Below are positions 26,358-34,739 of a DNA stretch of 64,000 nt, piece by piece. The DNA comes from Chryseobacterium fluminis (GTDB lineage Bacteria > Bacteroidota > Bacteroidia > Flavobacteriales > Weeksellaceae). Each line of letters starts with the position of its first letter. Positions within the stretch are counted from its first letter, which is position 1. The position numbers and the translations under genes are program-made. The notes beneath the pieces were generated by a model. That model searched no databases, was not told where the DNA came from, and saw only the letters and a list, made by a program, of their open reading frames with translations. Location of the stretch: assembly GCF_026314945.1 (NCBI RefSeq), contig NZ_CP111121.1, positions 4,278,001 to 4,342,000 on the forward strand. Direction: 5' to 3'.

Positions 26358-26478
26358 TGATTTTATTCTTTTTAATTTTATTTTCTGAAACATAATGTTG
26401 CCGGAACTAGGAAGCCGTAGGCCGGAAGTGATCATCACCATTTTTTATTCCCGATCTCCGGCTCCGTTTTCCGTTTAA

Positions 26479-27564
26479 TTAAAACCAGGCCGCAAGACTT
26501 GTGGTAATGAAGAAATTTCCCTGTCGATATTCATTGTTTTTCATAAAAATGGCATCTTTGGAAGAGAAACCTCTCGCTTCTGTACGGAAAACGACATTTT
26601 TCAGGATAGCATAGTCCACATTCACGGAATATCCGAAAGTCTGGAAGCCATTGGGGGTTTCCGTTTTGATAATCACGCCGTTTTTATCACTGTAATATTC
26701 CAGTCTGCCGGCTAAGGCCCACTTGTTATTCAGCTGATATTTCATTAAAATATTAGGGGAATACCAGATATTGTAACTTTCACTTTGCTTTTCTTTCTGT
26801 TCAGCTCCGATATCAAAACCAAGCAGGGCCGAAAATTGTTCCGTCAGCTGGAAATTTCCATATAAATCATGGAAATAACGCATCTTTTTCTCTTCCTTCG
26901 GTTGATCATTGCCCACGAACGAACTGCTGTTCAGGGTAATTTTTTCGTTGGGTTTATACATAAGCTGATGTCCGAAAGAGAGGCTTTGGTTGCCCGGTGT
27001 TTTAGCAATTCTCTGCCAGCCGTTTAAAATAAGCCCACTGAGAAACCATTTTCCGTTATCCGAAGTATAGGAAATTTTAGCTCCCGTCTCAAAGTAGGGC
27101 GAATTTTCCGCTGCAAAACTTCTGGTAAGGTTCATATTATCTTTCCCGATCGCACTTTCCCAACCGATATGGGAAGGCATAATCCCGGCATCGATCCACA
27201 GGTTCTTTGTTTCTGAGATTTTGATCCCGATATTGGCTTCGTTGACATATCGAAGTGCTTCCTGTTCCGCACTCATATTGTCCTGGGCATACGTTCCCGC
27301 CATGAAAGCCAGATTTGCCCGGAGATTATCATTTTGATAAGAACCCTTAATAAGCCCGAGATTCAGGTTAAGCTCGTTGTGGCGGTTGTACGAATATAAA
27401 AAATCCTGGCGGCGGTGATTGGCCGGTTCGTTAAAATCATAGGTGTAAAACAATTCTGCATACGCGGAAAATGTTACTTTATTTTCGGCCTTTAGAGAAT
27501 CCGATGACTGAGCTTTCGGAAAAAATATTCCTAAAAGCAGGGTGTTAATTATATATTTTTTCAT
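26479..27564 (-). CDS. Outer-membrane porin of the kdp operon
   Basis: 361 residues. A signal peptide (MKKYIINTLLLGIFFPKAQS) is followed by alternating amphipathic strands ending in an aromatic residue (ITTSLAAWF), the mark of an outer-membrane beta-barrel. Features such as SAYAELFYTYDFN, an NSPYFETGAKISYT stretch and barrel strands of the OmpL-like porin-2 type fit this. It lies 14 bp after kdpC and precedes the kdpD sensor, so it is part of the K+ uptake operon. I infer it lets potassium cross the outer membrane to the high-affinity pump when external K+ is scarce. Confidence 0.82.
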   Translation of the reverse strand: MKKYIINTLLLGIFFPKAQSSDSLKAENKVTFSAYAELFYTYDFNEPANHRRQDFLYSYNRHNELNLNLGLIKGSYQNDNLRANLAFMAGTYAQDNMSAEQEALRYVNEANIGIKISETKNLWIDAGIMPSHIGWESAIGKDNMNLTRSFAAENSPYFETGAKISYTSDNGKWFLSGLILNGWQRIAKTPGNQSLSFGHQLMYKPNEKITLNSSSFVGNDQPKEEKKMRYFHDLYGNFQLTEQFSALLGFDIGAEQKEKQSESYNIWYSPNILMKYQLNNKWALAGRLEYYSDKNGVIIKTETPNGFQTFGYSVNVDYAILKNVVFRTEARGFSSKDAIFMKNNEYRQGNFFITTSLAAWF

Positions 27565-27578
27565 GACTGTAGTAAAGC

Positions 27579-28127
27579 TTACTTCAATTTGTTTAAAGCG
27601 ATATTCAATTTTAAAACATTGACTTTAGAAGGACCGAAAAGCGATGTTTCCGTTTGATTTTTAATCAGATTTTCAACTTTATCAGGAGAAATATTTCTCG
27701 CTTTTGCAATTCTCCCGGCCTGATAGAAGGCGCCTTCCGGAGAGATATCGGGATCCAGGCCGCTTCCGCTTGCCGTCACCAGTTCTACCGGGATCTTTAC
27801 ATTTTGCATCTCCGGATTCTGCATTTTTAAGGTGTCAATTCTTTTCTGAACCGTTTGCAGATATTCTTCATTGCTTGGTCCCTTGTTGCTTCCCGCACTT
27901 CCTGCTGCATTGTAATCTACTGCAGACGGGCGGCCGTGGAAGTATTTCGGAGATGAAAAGTTCTGCCCGATATTAACATAGAATTTTTGTCCCTGATCAT
28001 GGATGATTTCCGCATTTCCCTGAGTTGGTAAAATTTTAGAACCCGCATAAACGATTCCTAAATAAAGACCGACGATAATGAGCATAACCAGGGATAATCT
28101 TAATGCGGATAGAATATGATTTTTCAT
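27579..28127 (-). CDS. kdpC: Potassium-transporting ATPase subunit C
   Basis: 182 residues. One N-terminal membrane helix (about 9-31), then the conserved periplasmic domain with YFHGRPSAVDYN, GSNKGPSNEEYL and VTASGSGLDPDISPEGA, all typical of KdpC. It stabilises the KdpFABC complex and is needed for high-affinity transport. It is placed 95 bp after kdpB and 14 bp before the porin gene. Confidence 0.95.
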   Translation of the reverse strand: MKNHILSALRLSLVMLIIVGLYLGIVYAGSKILPTQGNAEIIHDQGQKFYVNIGQNFSSPKYFHGRPSAVDYNAAGSAGSNKGPSNEEYLQTVQKRIDTLKMQNPEMQNVKIPVELVTASGSGLDPDISPEGAFYQAGRIAKARNISPDKVENLIKNQTETSLFGPSKVNVLKLNIALNKLK

Positions 28128-28222
28128 TGTAATTAAATTTTTATATAATGATAGAAAGTAGGAGCGGGATGATGAAAGTTAAAAGCCACGTGTCTGGACT
28201 TCCATTATCATGCTCCCGGTTT

Positions 28223-30262
28223 TTAGAAGAATAAACTGATCAGCAGATCGATAAGTTTTATCCCGATAAACGGAACAATGATCCCGCCAAGACCGTAGAT
28301 GAAAAGGTTTCTTCTTAACAAGGCACTTGCCCCGATCGGTTTATAGGCAACTCCTTTCAATGCCAGTGGAATCAGGAAAGGAATAATGATGGCATTGAAA
28401 ATAATAGCAGACAGAATCGCTGATTCGGGGCTGTGAAGATTCATAATATTCAGCTTCTGGAGGGCCGGAATAAATGTGATGAACAATGCCGGAATGATTG
28501 CAAAATATTTAGCAACATCATTCGCAATACTAAAGGTGGTCAGTGTGCCGCGGGTCATCAGCAGCTGCTTCCCGATTTCCACGATTTCGATGAGTTTCGT
28601 CGGGTCATTATCCAGATCCACCATATTTCCGGCCTCTTTGGCGGCCTGGGTTCCACTGTTCATGGCAACGCCTACATCAGCCTGTGCAAGGGCGGGAGCA
28701 TCATTGGTTCCGTCACCCATCATGGCGACCAGTTTTCCTTCCTGCTGTTCTTTCTTAATGTAATTCATTTTATCTTCAGGCTTGGCTTCAGCGATAAAAT
28801 CATCCACGCCGGCTTTTTCAGCAATGAATTTTGCCGTTAAAGGATTGTCACCGGTCACCATTACGGTTTTTACCCCCATTTTTCTCAGGCGTTGGAAACG
28901 TTCCTGGATTCCTGTTTTAATGATATCCTGAAGCTCGATCACGCCCCAGACTTTTTCATTCACCGATACCACAAGCGGCGTTCCTCCGTTTTCGGAAATT
29001 TTTGTCGTGGCTTCCTGCGTTTCCTGAGGGAAAATATTCCCTGCCTTTTCTGTCAGCTTTTTAATCGTGTCATAAGCTCCTTTTCTGATTCTTGTGTTTT
29101 CAAAATCGATACCTGAAGTTCTGGTTTCAGCCGTAAAATCGATATAAACCGGGCTGCTCACCAACAGATCTTCGGATTTTAACTGGCTTAGTTCTATAAT
29201 GGATTTTCCTTCCGGGGTTTCGTCGGCCACAGAACTCAAGGCCGACGCTTTTATAAATTCATCAAGCTGAATTCCGTTTGAAGGATGAAACTGGGTAGCC
29301 TTCCGGTTGCCGATGGTAATGGTTCCTGTTTTGTCAAGGAGCAAAACATCGATGTCTCCGGCTGTTTCAACGGCTTTACCGCTTTTTGTGATGACATTGG
29401 CTCTCAGTGCTCTATCCATTCCGGCAATTCCGATGGCAGAAAGCAGACCGCCGATCGTTGTGGGAATCAGACAAACGAAAAGGGATATCAGTGCTGCGAT
29501 TGTAATCGGGGTCTGCGAATAATCTGCAAATGGTTTGAGGGTAACCGTAACAATGATGAAAGTGAGGGTAAACCCTGCCAACAATATGGTTAATGCAATT
29601 TCGTTAGGTGTTTTCTGCCTCGAAGCACCCTCTACGAGGGCAATCATCTTATCAAGGAAGGATTCTCCCGGTTTTGTGGTGACTTTTACCTTGATTCTGT
29701 CAGATAATACTTTGGTACCGCCCGTCACAGAACTTTTATCACCGCCCGCTTCCCGGATGACCGGGGCACTTTCTCCGGTGATGGCCGATTCGTCAATGGT
29801 AGCCAGACCTTCAATAATTTCTCCGTCCATAGGAATCTGGTCTCCGGCTTCACAAAGGAAGATATCGCCCATTTTCATCTCCGCAGATTTCTTTAAAACC
29901 GTTTCCACCCCGAATCCCGGCTTATTGTCTTCAACTACTTTTGCGGGCGTTTCTTCACGGGTTTTTCTCAGGGTGTCAGCCTGGGCTTTTCCTCTGGCTT
30001 CAGCAATGGCTTCAGCGAAATTGGCAAATAAGACCGTGAAAAATAAGATGATAAAAACCAGGAAATTATAAGTGAAACTGCCTTGAGACTGATCTCCTGT
30101 TAAGCTGAATATGCTTACTGCCAGCATGACCACAGTTCCGATTTCCACCAGGAACATGACAGGGTTTTTAAACATGATTTTTGGATTCAGCTTCACGAAA
30201 GACTGTTTAACAGCTTCGTTGACCAGATCTTTTTGAAACAATGTCTGTGATTGATTTTTCAT
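28223..30262 (-). CDS. kdpB: Potassium-transporting ATPase subunit B (P-type ATPase)
   Basis: 679 residues, normal for KdpB. It is the energising subunit of the K+ pump. Visible are the actuator motif TGESAPV, the phosphorylation site DKTGTIT with Asp310, [18 protein letters not shown], and the hinge [11 protein letters not shown], with membrane helices before and after. The gene follows kdpA after an unusually long 250-bp gap that contains an inverted repeat. Confidence 0.97.
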   Translation of the reverse strand: MKNQSQTLFQKDLVNEAVKQSFVKLNPKIMFKNPVMFLVEIGTVVMLAVSIFSLTGDQSQGSFTYNFLVFIILFFTVLFANFAEAIAEARGKAQADTLRKTREETPAKVVEDNKPGFGVETVLKKSAEMKMGDIFLCEAGDQIPMDGEIIEGLATIDESAITGESAPVIREAGGDKSSVTGGTKVLSDRIKVKVTTKPGESFLDKMIALVEGASRQKTPNEIALTILLAGFTLTFIIVTVTLKPFADYSQTPITIAALISLFVCLIPTTIGGLLSAIGIAGMDRALRANVITKSGKAVETAGDIDVLLLDKTGTITIGNRKATQFHPSNGIQLDEFIKASALSSVADETPEGKSIIELSQLKSEDLLVSSPVYIDFTAETRTSGIDFENTRIRKGAYDTIKKLTEKAGNIFPQETQEATTKISENGGTPLVVSVNEKVWGVIELQDIIKTGIQERFQRLRKMGVKTVMVTGDNPLTAKFIAEKAGVDDFIAEAKPEDKMNYIKKEQQEGKLVAMMGDGTNDAPALAQADVGVAMNSGTQAAKEAGNMVDLDNDPTKLIEIVEIGKQLLMTRGTLTTFSIANDVAKYFAIIPALFITFIPALQKLNIMNLHSPESAILSAIIFNAIIIPFLIPLALKGVAYKPIGASALLRRNLFIYGLGGIIVPFIGIKLIDLLISLFF

Positions 30263-30297
30263 TTTTTTGAAAGAGTTATGTCATTGTAAACCAATAT

Positions 30298-30400
30298 AAA
30301 CCATTAAGACCAATCAAATAAAGTAACGTTAAAATGGATAATTATTTAAAGTGTATGAAAAGTGAGACTGGTTTTAATTATTCGATTCACTTAATGGTTT
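30298..30400. repeat. Inverted repeat in the kdpA-kdpB gap
   Basis: AAACCATTAAG (30298-30308) and CTTAATGGTTT (30390-30400) are perfect reverse complements in the 250-bp non-coding spacer inside the kdp operon. The rest of the spacer is AT-rich with no ORF. It could fold in the mRNA and set the kdpA:kdpB ratio, or be leftover repeat DNA. Confidence 0.45.
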
Positions 30401-30512
30401 GCTATTGATTTTTAATTATTAAGATGTTTTTTTTAGCCATTAAGAATGATGTAAGAAGTAAAGTTCAGTTAAAAATACCTTACATCCCTCTTCATGGTTT
30501 AGTGATCTGTTT

Positions 30513-32210
30513 TTATTTTGAAAAATACTGAAGCTGTTCCGAGATCGGTCCTAAAGTCAGGGCCGGGAAGAAAGACAGGGCGGCAATCAGAAGAATTACG
30601 GCTAATGTCATAAATCCGAAGGTGGCCGTATCCGTTTTTAATGTACCGGAACTTTCAGGGATGTATTTTTTCTGTGCCAGCAACCCTGCAATCGCGACCG
30701 GACCGATGATCGGGATGAATCTTGACAGCAACAGAACAATGCCTGTTGAAATATTCCACCACGGGGTATTGTCGCCCAGTCCTTCAAATCCGGAACCGTT
30801 GTTGGCTGAAGATGAGGTAAATTCATACAGCATCTCGCTGAATCCATGAAAATCGGGATTATTTAAGGTCTTCGCTCCGAATTCCGGCAGATAGGCTGTC
30901 AAAGCTGTTCCTACAAGGATTAAAAACGGGTGAAACAAGGCAACGATCATCGCAATTTTCATTTCTTTGGCTTCAATCTTTTTCCCTAAAAACTCGGGTG
31001 TTCTTCCTACCATCAGACCGCTGATGAATACGGCGAGAATGATGAATATAAAGTAATTCAGAATCCCGACTCCGCATCCGCCGTAGAAGCAGTTGATCAT
31101 CATGGCCAGCAGCTGATTCATTCCTGAAAGAGGCATGGTACTGTCGTGCATCGCATTCACCGAACCGGTTGAAATAACCGTGGTTGCAATGCTCCAGTAG
31201 GCAGAAGCAGCGCTTCCAAACCGGATCTCTTTTCCCTCCATGGCTCCCAGGTGCGAATCTGTTCCCATTTGGGTAATTAAAGGATTTCCATGGGTCTCGT
31301 TAATAACATTCGGAATCGTTAACGCAAGAAAACCGATGGTCATTACCGTGAAAATGGTCCACGACAGTTTTCTTTTCTTCAGATAAAATCCGAGAGCAAA
31401 AACGAGGGCAAACGGAATGATCATCTGGGTCACCATTTCGGTCATATTGGTCAGGTAATTGGGATTTTCCAGGGGATGTGCAGAGTTGGCTCCGAAAAAA
31501 CCGCCGCCGTTTGTTCCTAAATGTTTAATGGCGATAAAAGCGGCAGCCGGGCCTCGTGAAACATCAGTTTTCTGCCCTTCCAGCGTAGTGATCTGATCTT
31601 TGCCTTCAAAAGTCATGGGACTTCCGTTCGCAGAAAGAATGAACGCGACTACAATACTGATCGGCACCAGAATTCTGATCACCGATTTGGTGAAAAAATC
31701 ATAGAAATTCCCCAATTCAGTGGTTGTTTTGTCTCTGAAAGCTTTAAAAAGGACGGCCATGGCTGCCATGCCCGTCGCTGCCGTAACAAACTGCAGAAAC
31801 ATTAAATACAGCTGACTCAGGTAACTTACTCCGGTTTCCCCCGAATAGTGCTGGAGATTACAGTTTACGAGGAAAGAAATTGCCGTATTGAAGGCGAGGT
31901 CCGGGGACATATTCGGATTTCCATCAGGATTTAAAGGGAGCCATGACTGGTTTAATAAAAGTAAAAATCCGATGATAAACCAAACCATATTGATGGTCAG
32001 CATGGCGAACATATTTTGCTTCCACGTCATAGGTTTATTCGGGTTGATGCCTGAGATTTTATAAATTAAATTTTCAGCAGGCTGAAAAACGGTATCTAAA
32101 AAAGTTTTTTTATAACCATAGACATCAGCAATATATTTTCCTAAAAAAATACCGATCACCAATGTGATGATAAACATTACGATAATGCCCAAAATTTCTG
32201 TATTCATCAT
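30513..32210 (-). CDS. kdpA: Potassium-transporting ATPase subunit A (channel subunit)
   Basis: 565 residues, full length. KdpA binds and conducts K+ through four filter loops of the Trk/Ktr channel type. Seen here are FLVNCNLQHYSGE, LGTNGGGFFGANSAHP, SVNAMHDSTMPLSGM and SANNGSGFEGLGDN, all in order between about ten membrane helices. The start is a double Met five bases after the KdpF stop, so translation is probably coupled. Inner-membrane protein. Confidence 0.97.
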   Translation of the reverse strand: MMNTEILGIIVMFIITLVIGIFLGKYIADVYGYKKTFLDTVFQPAENLIYKISGINPNKPMTWKQNMFAMLTINMVWFIIGFLLLLNQSWLPLNPDGNPNMSPDLAFNTAISFLVNCNLQHYSGETGVSYLSQLYLMFLQFVTAATGMAAMAVLFKAFRDKTTTELGNFYDFFTKSVIRILVPISIVVAFILSANGSPMTFEGKDQITTLEGQKTDVSRGPAAAFIAIKHLGTNGGGFFGANSAHPLENPNYLTNMTEMVTQMIIPFALVFALGFYLKKRKLSWTIFTVMTIGFLALTIPNVINETHGNPLITQMGTDSHLGAMEGKEIRFGSAASAYWSIATTVISTGSVNAMHDSTMPLSGMNQLLAMMINCFYGGCGVGILNYFIFIILAVFISGLMVGRTPEFLGKKIEAKEMKIAMIVALFHPFLILVGTALTAYLPEFGAKTLNNPDFHGFSEMLYEFTSSSANNGSGFEGLGDNTPWWNISTGIVLLLSRFIPIIGPVAIAGLLAQKKYIPESSGTLKTDTATFGFMTLAVILLIAALSFFPALTLGPISEQLQYFSK

Positions 32211-32215
32211 TTTTA

Positions 32216-32293
32216 TTAAAATTTTTCAGGTTTTATCAGGACATAACAGATGTATACAAAAGCTGCTATTGAAAGAAAAAATAAAGTCCACAT
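32216..32293 (-). CDS. kdpF: KdpF, small subunit of the potassium pump
   Basis: A 25-residue membrane peptide, MWTLFFLSIAAFVYICYVLI followed by KPEKF. One hydrophobic helix with the C-terminal KPEKF or RPEKF is the signature of KdpF, which sits between KdpA and KdpB and stabilises the complex. It ends 5 bp before kdpA and starts 4 bp after the tiny ORF at 32298-32378. Genes this short are easily missed. Confidence 0.88.
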   Translation of the reverse strand: MWTLFFLSIAAFVYICYVLIKPEKF

Positions 32294-32297
32294 AATT

Positions 32298-32378
32298 TTA
32301 TATTTTATCAAAGAATTCAACAGATTGATATAACATCCAGAACAGTACTACGCATAGTACAAGTAAACATACCAACAT
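32298..32378 (-). CDS. Micro-ORF, 26-residue membrane peptide before kdpF
   Basis: The ATG overlaps the stop of the preceding micro-ORF (TGATG at 32380-32376). The peptide begins MLVCLLVLCVVLFWMLYQ and ends SVEFFDKI, a single hydrophobic helix with an acidic amphipathic tail. The tight overlap and helix-tail layout like KdpF argue for a translated peptide. I recognise no named family. It could be an extra small subunit of the pump or a membrane regulator. Confidence 0.55.
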   Translation of the reverse strand: MLVCLLVLCVVLFWMLYQSVEFFDKI

Positions 32379-32485
32379 CATATCGCTGCTACCAGAATTA
32401 AAATTGTGAGCAATACATATGATACCATCAATTCACTCCATTCTGAGTGTTCCTTTTTTTTGAATGTTTTTCTTGAAATTGTCAT
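32378..32485 (-). CDS. Micro-ORF, 35-residue membrane peptide opening the kdp operon
   Basis: Starts ATG at 32485 with a basic segment (MTISRKTFKKKEHSEW) followed by one hydrophobic helix (VSYVLLTILILVAAI). The positive-inside rule predicts the basic end in the cytoplasm. It shares one base with the next ORF and is the first gene of the kdp transcript. No family recognised. Confidence 0.55.
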   Translation of the reverse strand: MTISRKTFKKKEHSEWSELMVSYVLLTILILVAAI

Positions 32486-32594
32486 TTTTTAAATATTTTT
32501 ATTCTAAACCGTAATGCCAAAAAAAAGTCCAATCAGAAGAATGGTGAGTTAATTTATTGATTGGTAATAGTTTGTGGGTTTATGAAGCAGTTAC

Positions 32595-32627
32595 AAAAAA
32601 CAGAAAAGCCTATCAGAATGATAGGCT
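32595..32627 (-). terminator. Terminator of the response-regulator gene
   Basis: Perfect 9-bp stem AGCCTATCA (32607-32615) with TGATAGGCT (32619-32627) and a 3-base loop. On the minus strand it is followed by T-rich sequence. It lies between the regulator gene and the first kdp micro-ORF, so kdp needs its own promoter between about 32594 and 32486. Confidence 0.75.
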
Positions 32628-32691
32628 CGTTATTAAAATGATAGGATGCTTTAAAAAGAAGTAAGCTATAAGCACTCATTACTCATTACTC

Positions 32692-34017
32692 TCAACGTAA
32701 TTCATATTCCTCAAGCTTCCGGTACAGCGTTGCAATCCCGATTTCAAGCAGTCTTGCGGCTTCTGCTTTATTGCCTTTGGTATATTGTAAAACTTTCAGA
32801 ATATGTTCTTTTTCCAGAGATCTGATACTTAATGAATCTCTTTCTGCAGAAACGGTTTTGGAATATAAAGGCAGAGTATCGACGTCCAGCGTGTTGTCAT
32901 TCATTAAAATTAAACTCCTTTCAATGGTATTTCTCAGCTCGCGGATGTTGCCTTTCCAATCATTTTTTTCTAATGCTTTGTAATATTCAGGAGTTACCTG
33001 AACAGCTGTTAAATGTAATTTCTGGGAAAATACGGCGATAAAATTTTTAGCCAGAGCTTTCAGATCTTCTTTTCTTTCACGAAGTGCGGGAAGGGTAATC
33101 TCAAAAACATTTAGCCTGAAATATAAATCTTCACGGAAATGGCCCTGTTTTATTTCGTCTTCCAAATGCCTGTTGGTAGCAGCAATCAGTCTGAAATCAG
33201 ATTTTGAAACTCTCGTTTCTCCCATTTTAATAAATTCTTTGGTTTCGAGAACACGGAGTAGTTTAGCCTGAAGTTCGATGGGCATTTCTCCAATCTCGTC
33301 GAGGAATAAAGTTCCGCCGTTGGCTTCTTCAATCAGTCCTTTTTTATCCTTTATGGCTCCTGTGAAGGCTCCTGCTTTATGCCCAAACAGCTCACTTTCC
33401 AAAATTTCTTTACTGAAAGCCGAACAGTTGATGGCCACAAAACTGTTTTTCTTCCTGTCACTGCCTTCGTGAATGGCGTTGGCAAAAACCTCTTTTCCCG
33501 TTCCTGTTTCACCGGTAAGAAGAACTGTTGCGTCCGTTAAGGCTACTCTTTCTGCCAGTTTTTTCGCCTGAAGAATCAGTGGCGAACTCCCGATAATTGT
33601 TTCAAATCCTTTTTGATGGTGGTTTTTCTGTACCATTGCAGATCGGTTGTCTTTTCCCTTTTCCAGTGCTTTATAAACCAGCGGAATAATTTTTTCGTTG
33701 TCGTCACCTTTCACCAGGTAATCATACGCTCCGTTTTTCATGGCCTGAACAGCATCCGTAATATTTCCGAAAGCAGTCATTAAAATGATTTCCAGGTGAG
33801 GGTATTTTGCCCTGATGGATTTTATCAGGTCAATCCCAAAAGCATCAGGAAGCCGTACGTCGCTTAAAACAACATCAAATTCGTACTGTTCGAGCATCGT
33901 CATGGCTGAACGTGCTGTTGAGGCTTGTTTTACGTTAAAATTTTCTTGAGAAAGGATCATTCCCAGTAATTTCAGGAGTTTGATCTCATCATCGATGATC
34001 AGAATGTTTCCGGACAT
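32692..34017 (-). CDS. Sigma-54-dependent response regulator (NtrC family)
   Basis: 441 residues. A receiver domain with [11 protein letters not shown] (Asp53 the phosphate acceptor), a central AAA+ domain with Walker A GETGTGKE (169-176) and the sigma-54 contact loop GAFTGA (216-221), then a Fis-type helix-turn-helix ([20 protein letters not shown]). It activates promoters read by RpoN. The gene is directly upstream of the kdp genes on the same strand, separated by a terminator. It takes the place of the OmpR-type KdpE of enteric bacteria; the partner kinase is probably the one at 23524-25242. Confidence 0.92.
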   Translation of the reverse strand: MSGNILIIDDEIKLLKLLGMILSQENFNVKQASTARSAMTMLEQYEFDVVLSDVRLPDAFGIDLIKSIRAKYPHLEIILMTAFGNITDAVQAMKNGAYDYLVKGDDNEKIIPLVYKALEKGKDNRSAMVQKNHHQKGFETIIGSSPLILQAKKLAERVALTDATVLLTGETGTGKEVFANAIHEGSDRKKNSFVAINCSAFSKEILESELFGHKAGAFTGAIKDKKGLIEEANGGTLFLDEIGEMPIELQAKLLRVLETKEFIKMGETRVSKSDFRLIAATNRHLEDEIKQGHFREDLYFRLNVFEITLPALRERKEDLKALAKNFIAVFSQKLHLTAVQVTPEYYKALEKNDWKGNIRELRNTIERSLILMNDNTLDVDTLPLYSKTVSAERDSLSIRSLEKEHILKVLQYTKGNKAEAARLLEIGIATLYRKLEEYELR

Positions 34018-34128
34018 GGTTGTAATTTTTGGAAAACCACTGCAAACTTATCGAATTTATTTTGAAAAGGTAAAGAAAAAAATGAACGTATAGGCTGATA
34101 GTATGTTGCCCTACCAGTGTTTTAAATC

Positions 34129-34614
34129 TTAATCTGGCTCATATCTCATGACAAGAGCAGAATCATCTTTATTCTGTAAATCACCGTTAATTTCAACAAA
34201 CCCTAGCTTTTTATAAAGACCATATGCCTTAAGATTCGTCTTTTTCACTTCAAGACAGATTTCCATATCTCCGAACCGGGTAGATGCTTCGTCAATGAGT
34301 TTACCGATCAGGCGGGCGCCGGCATTATTTCCCTGGAATGCTTCTTTAACGTACAGCTGATAGATATTTCCATGCCCATCTTCATTTTTCACAAAAGTGC
34401 AGATACCGATTAGCCGATCTTCAGCAAAGGCTCCTACCACAAATCGGTCAGCAGATTGATTTTCAATATCATATTCTATTCTCAGTTTCTCATTTTTTAT
34501 GGCTTCTTCATAGGTGATTCCGAAAGATTCAGGAAACTTTTGCAGACTTTCAAGTCTTATGTGTCTGTACATCTGACTTTCTTCGGGCAGAAGCGGTCGG
34601 TATTCAATATTCAT
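34129..34614 (-). CDS. GNAT-family N-acetyltransferase
   Basis: 161 residues, a single GNAT domain. It starts NIEYRPLLPEESQMYRHIRL, and the acetyl-CoA binding loop is LYVKEAFQGNNAGARLIGKL with the Q-G-N-N-A-G pattern. The C-terminal half has LEVKKTNLKAYGLYKKLGF, as usual. It transfers an acetyl group from acetyl-CoA to an amine, but the substrate cannot be predicted. Monocistronic, divergent from the M16 peptidase gene. Confidence 0.9.
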   Translation of the reverse strand: MNIEYRPLLPEESQMYRHIRLESLQKFPESFGITYEEAIKNEKLRIEYDIENQSADRFVVGAFAEDRLIGICTFVKNEDGHGNIYQLYVKEAFQGNNAGARLIGKLIDEASTRFGDMEICLEVKKTNLKAYGLYKKLGFVEINGDLQNKDDSALVMRYEPD

Positions 34615-34711
34615 TGGCTGGATATTTGACTTAAAACAGGTTAAATTTTATTACAAATCAAAACGATAGATGGAATGATAGGGAAATGATCATATGTTCC
34701 TTTTGATTGCT

Positions 34712-34719
34712 TACATTTG
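34712..34719 (+). promoter_or_regulatory. -7 box upstream of the M16 peptidase gene
   Basis: TACATTTG fits TAnnTTTG, 20 bases before the ATG at 34740. No clear -33 element is visible. Confidence 0.35.
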
Positions 34720-34739
34720 TATACATTCAGATTTAAAGA

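Noticed and set aside
26358..26441. N-terminal extension of the KdpD sensor starting at 26441
   Set aside because: The extra 28 residues show no conserved character; the ATG at 26357 puts Walker A at a normal distance.
28433..30071. Several plus-strand ORFs of 70-180 codons opposite kdpB
   Set aside because: kdpB is complete and conserved; these are mirror frames of it.
32500..32535. Possible sigma-54 promoter (TTGGAC, eight T, GGCA on the minus strand) before the kdp micro-ORFs
   Set aside because: GG and GC are 11 bases apart instead of the strict 10; suggestive because the regulator is NtrC-type, but not acceptable as a site.
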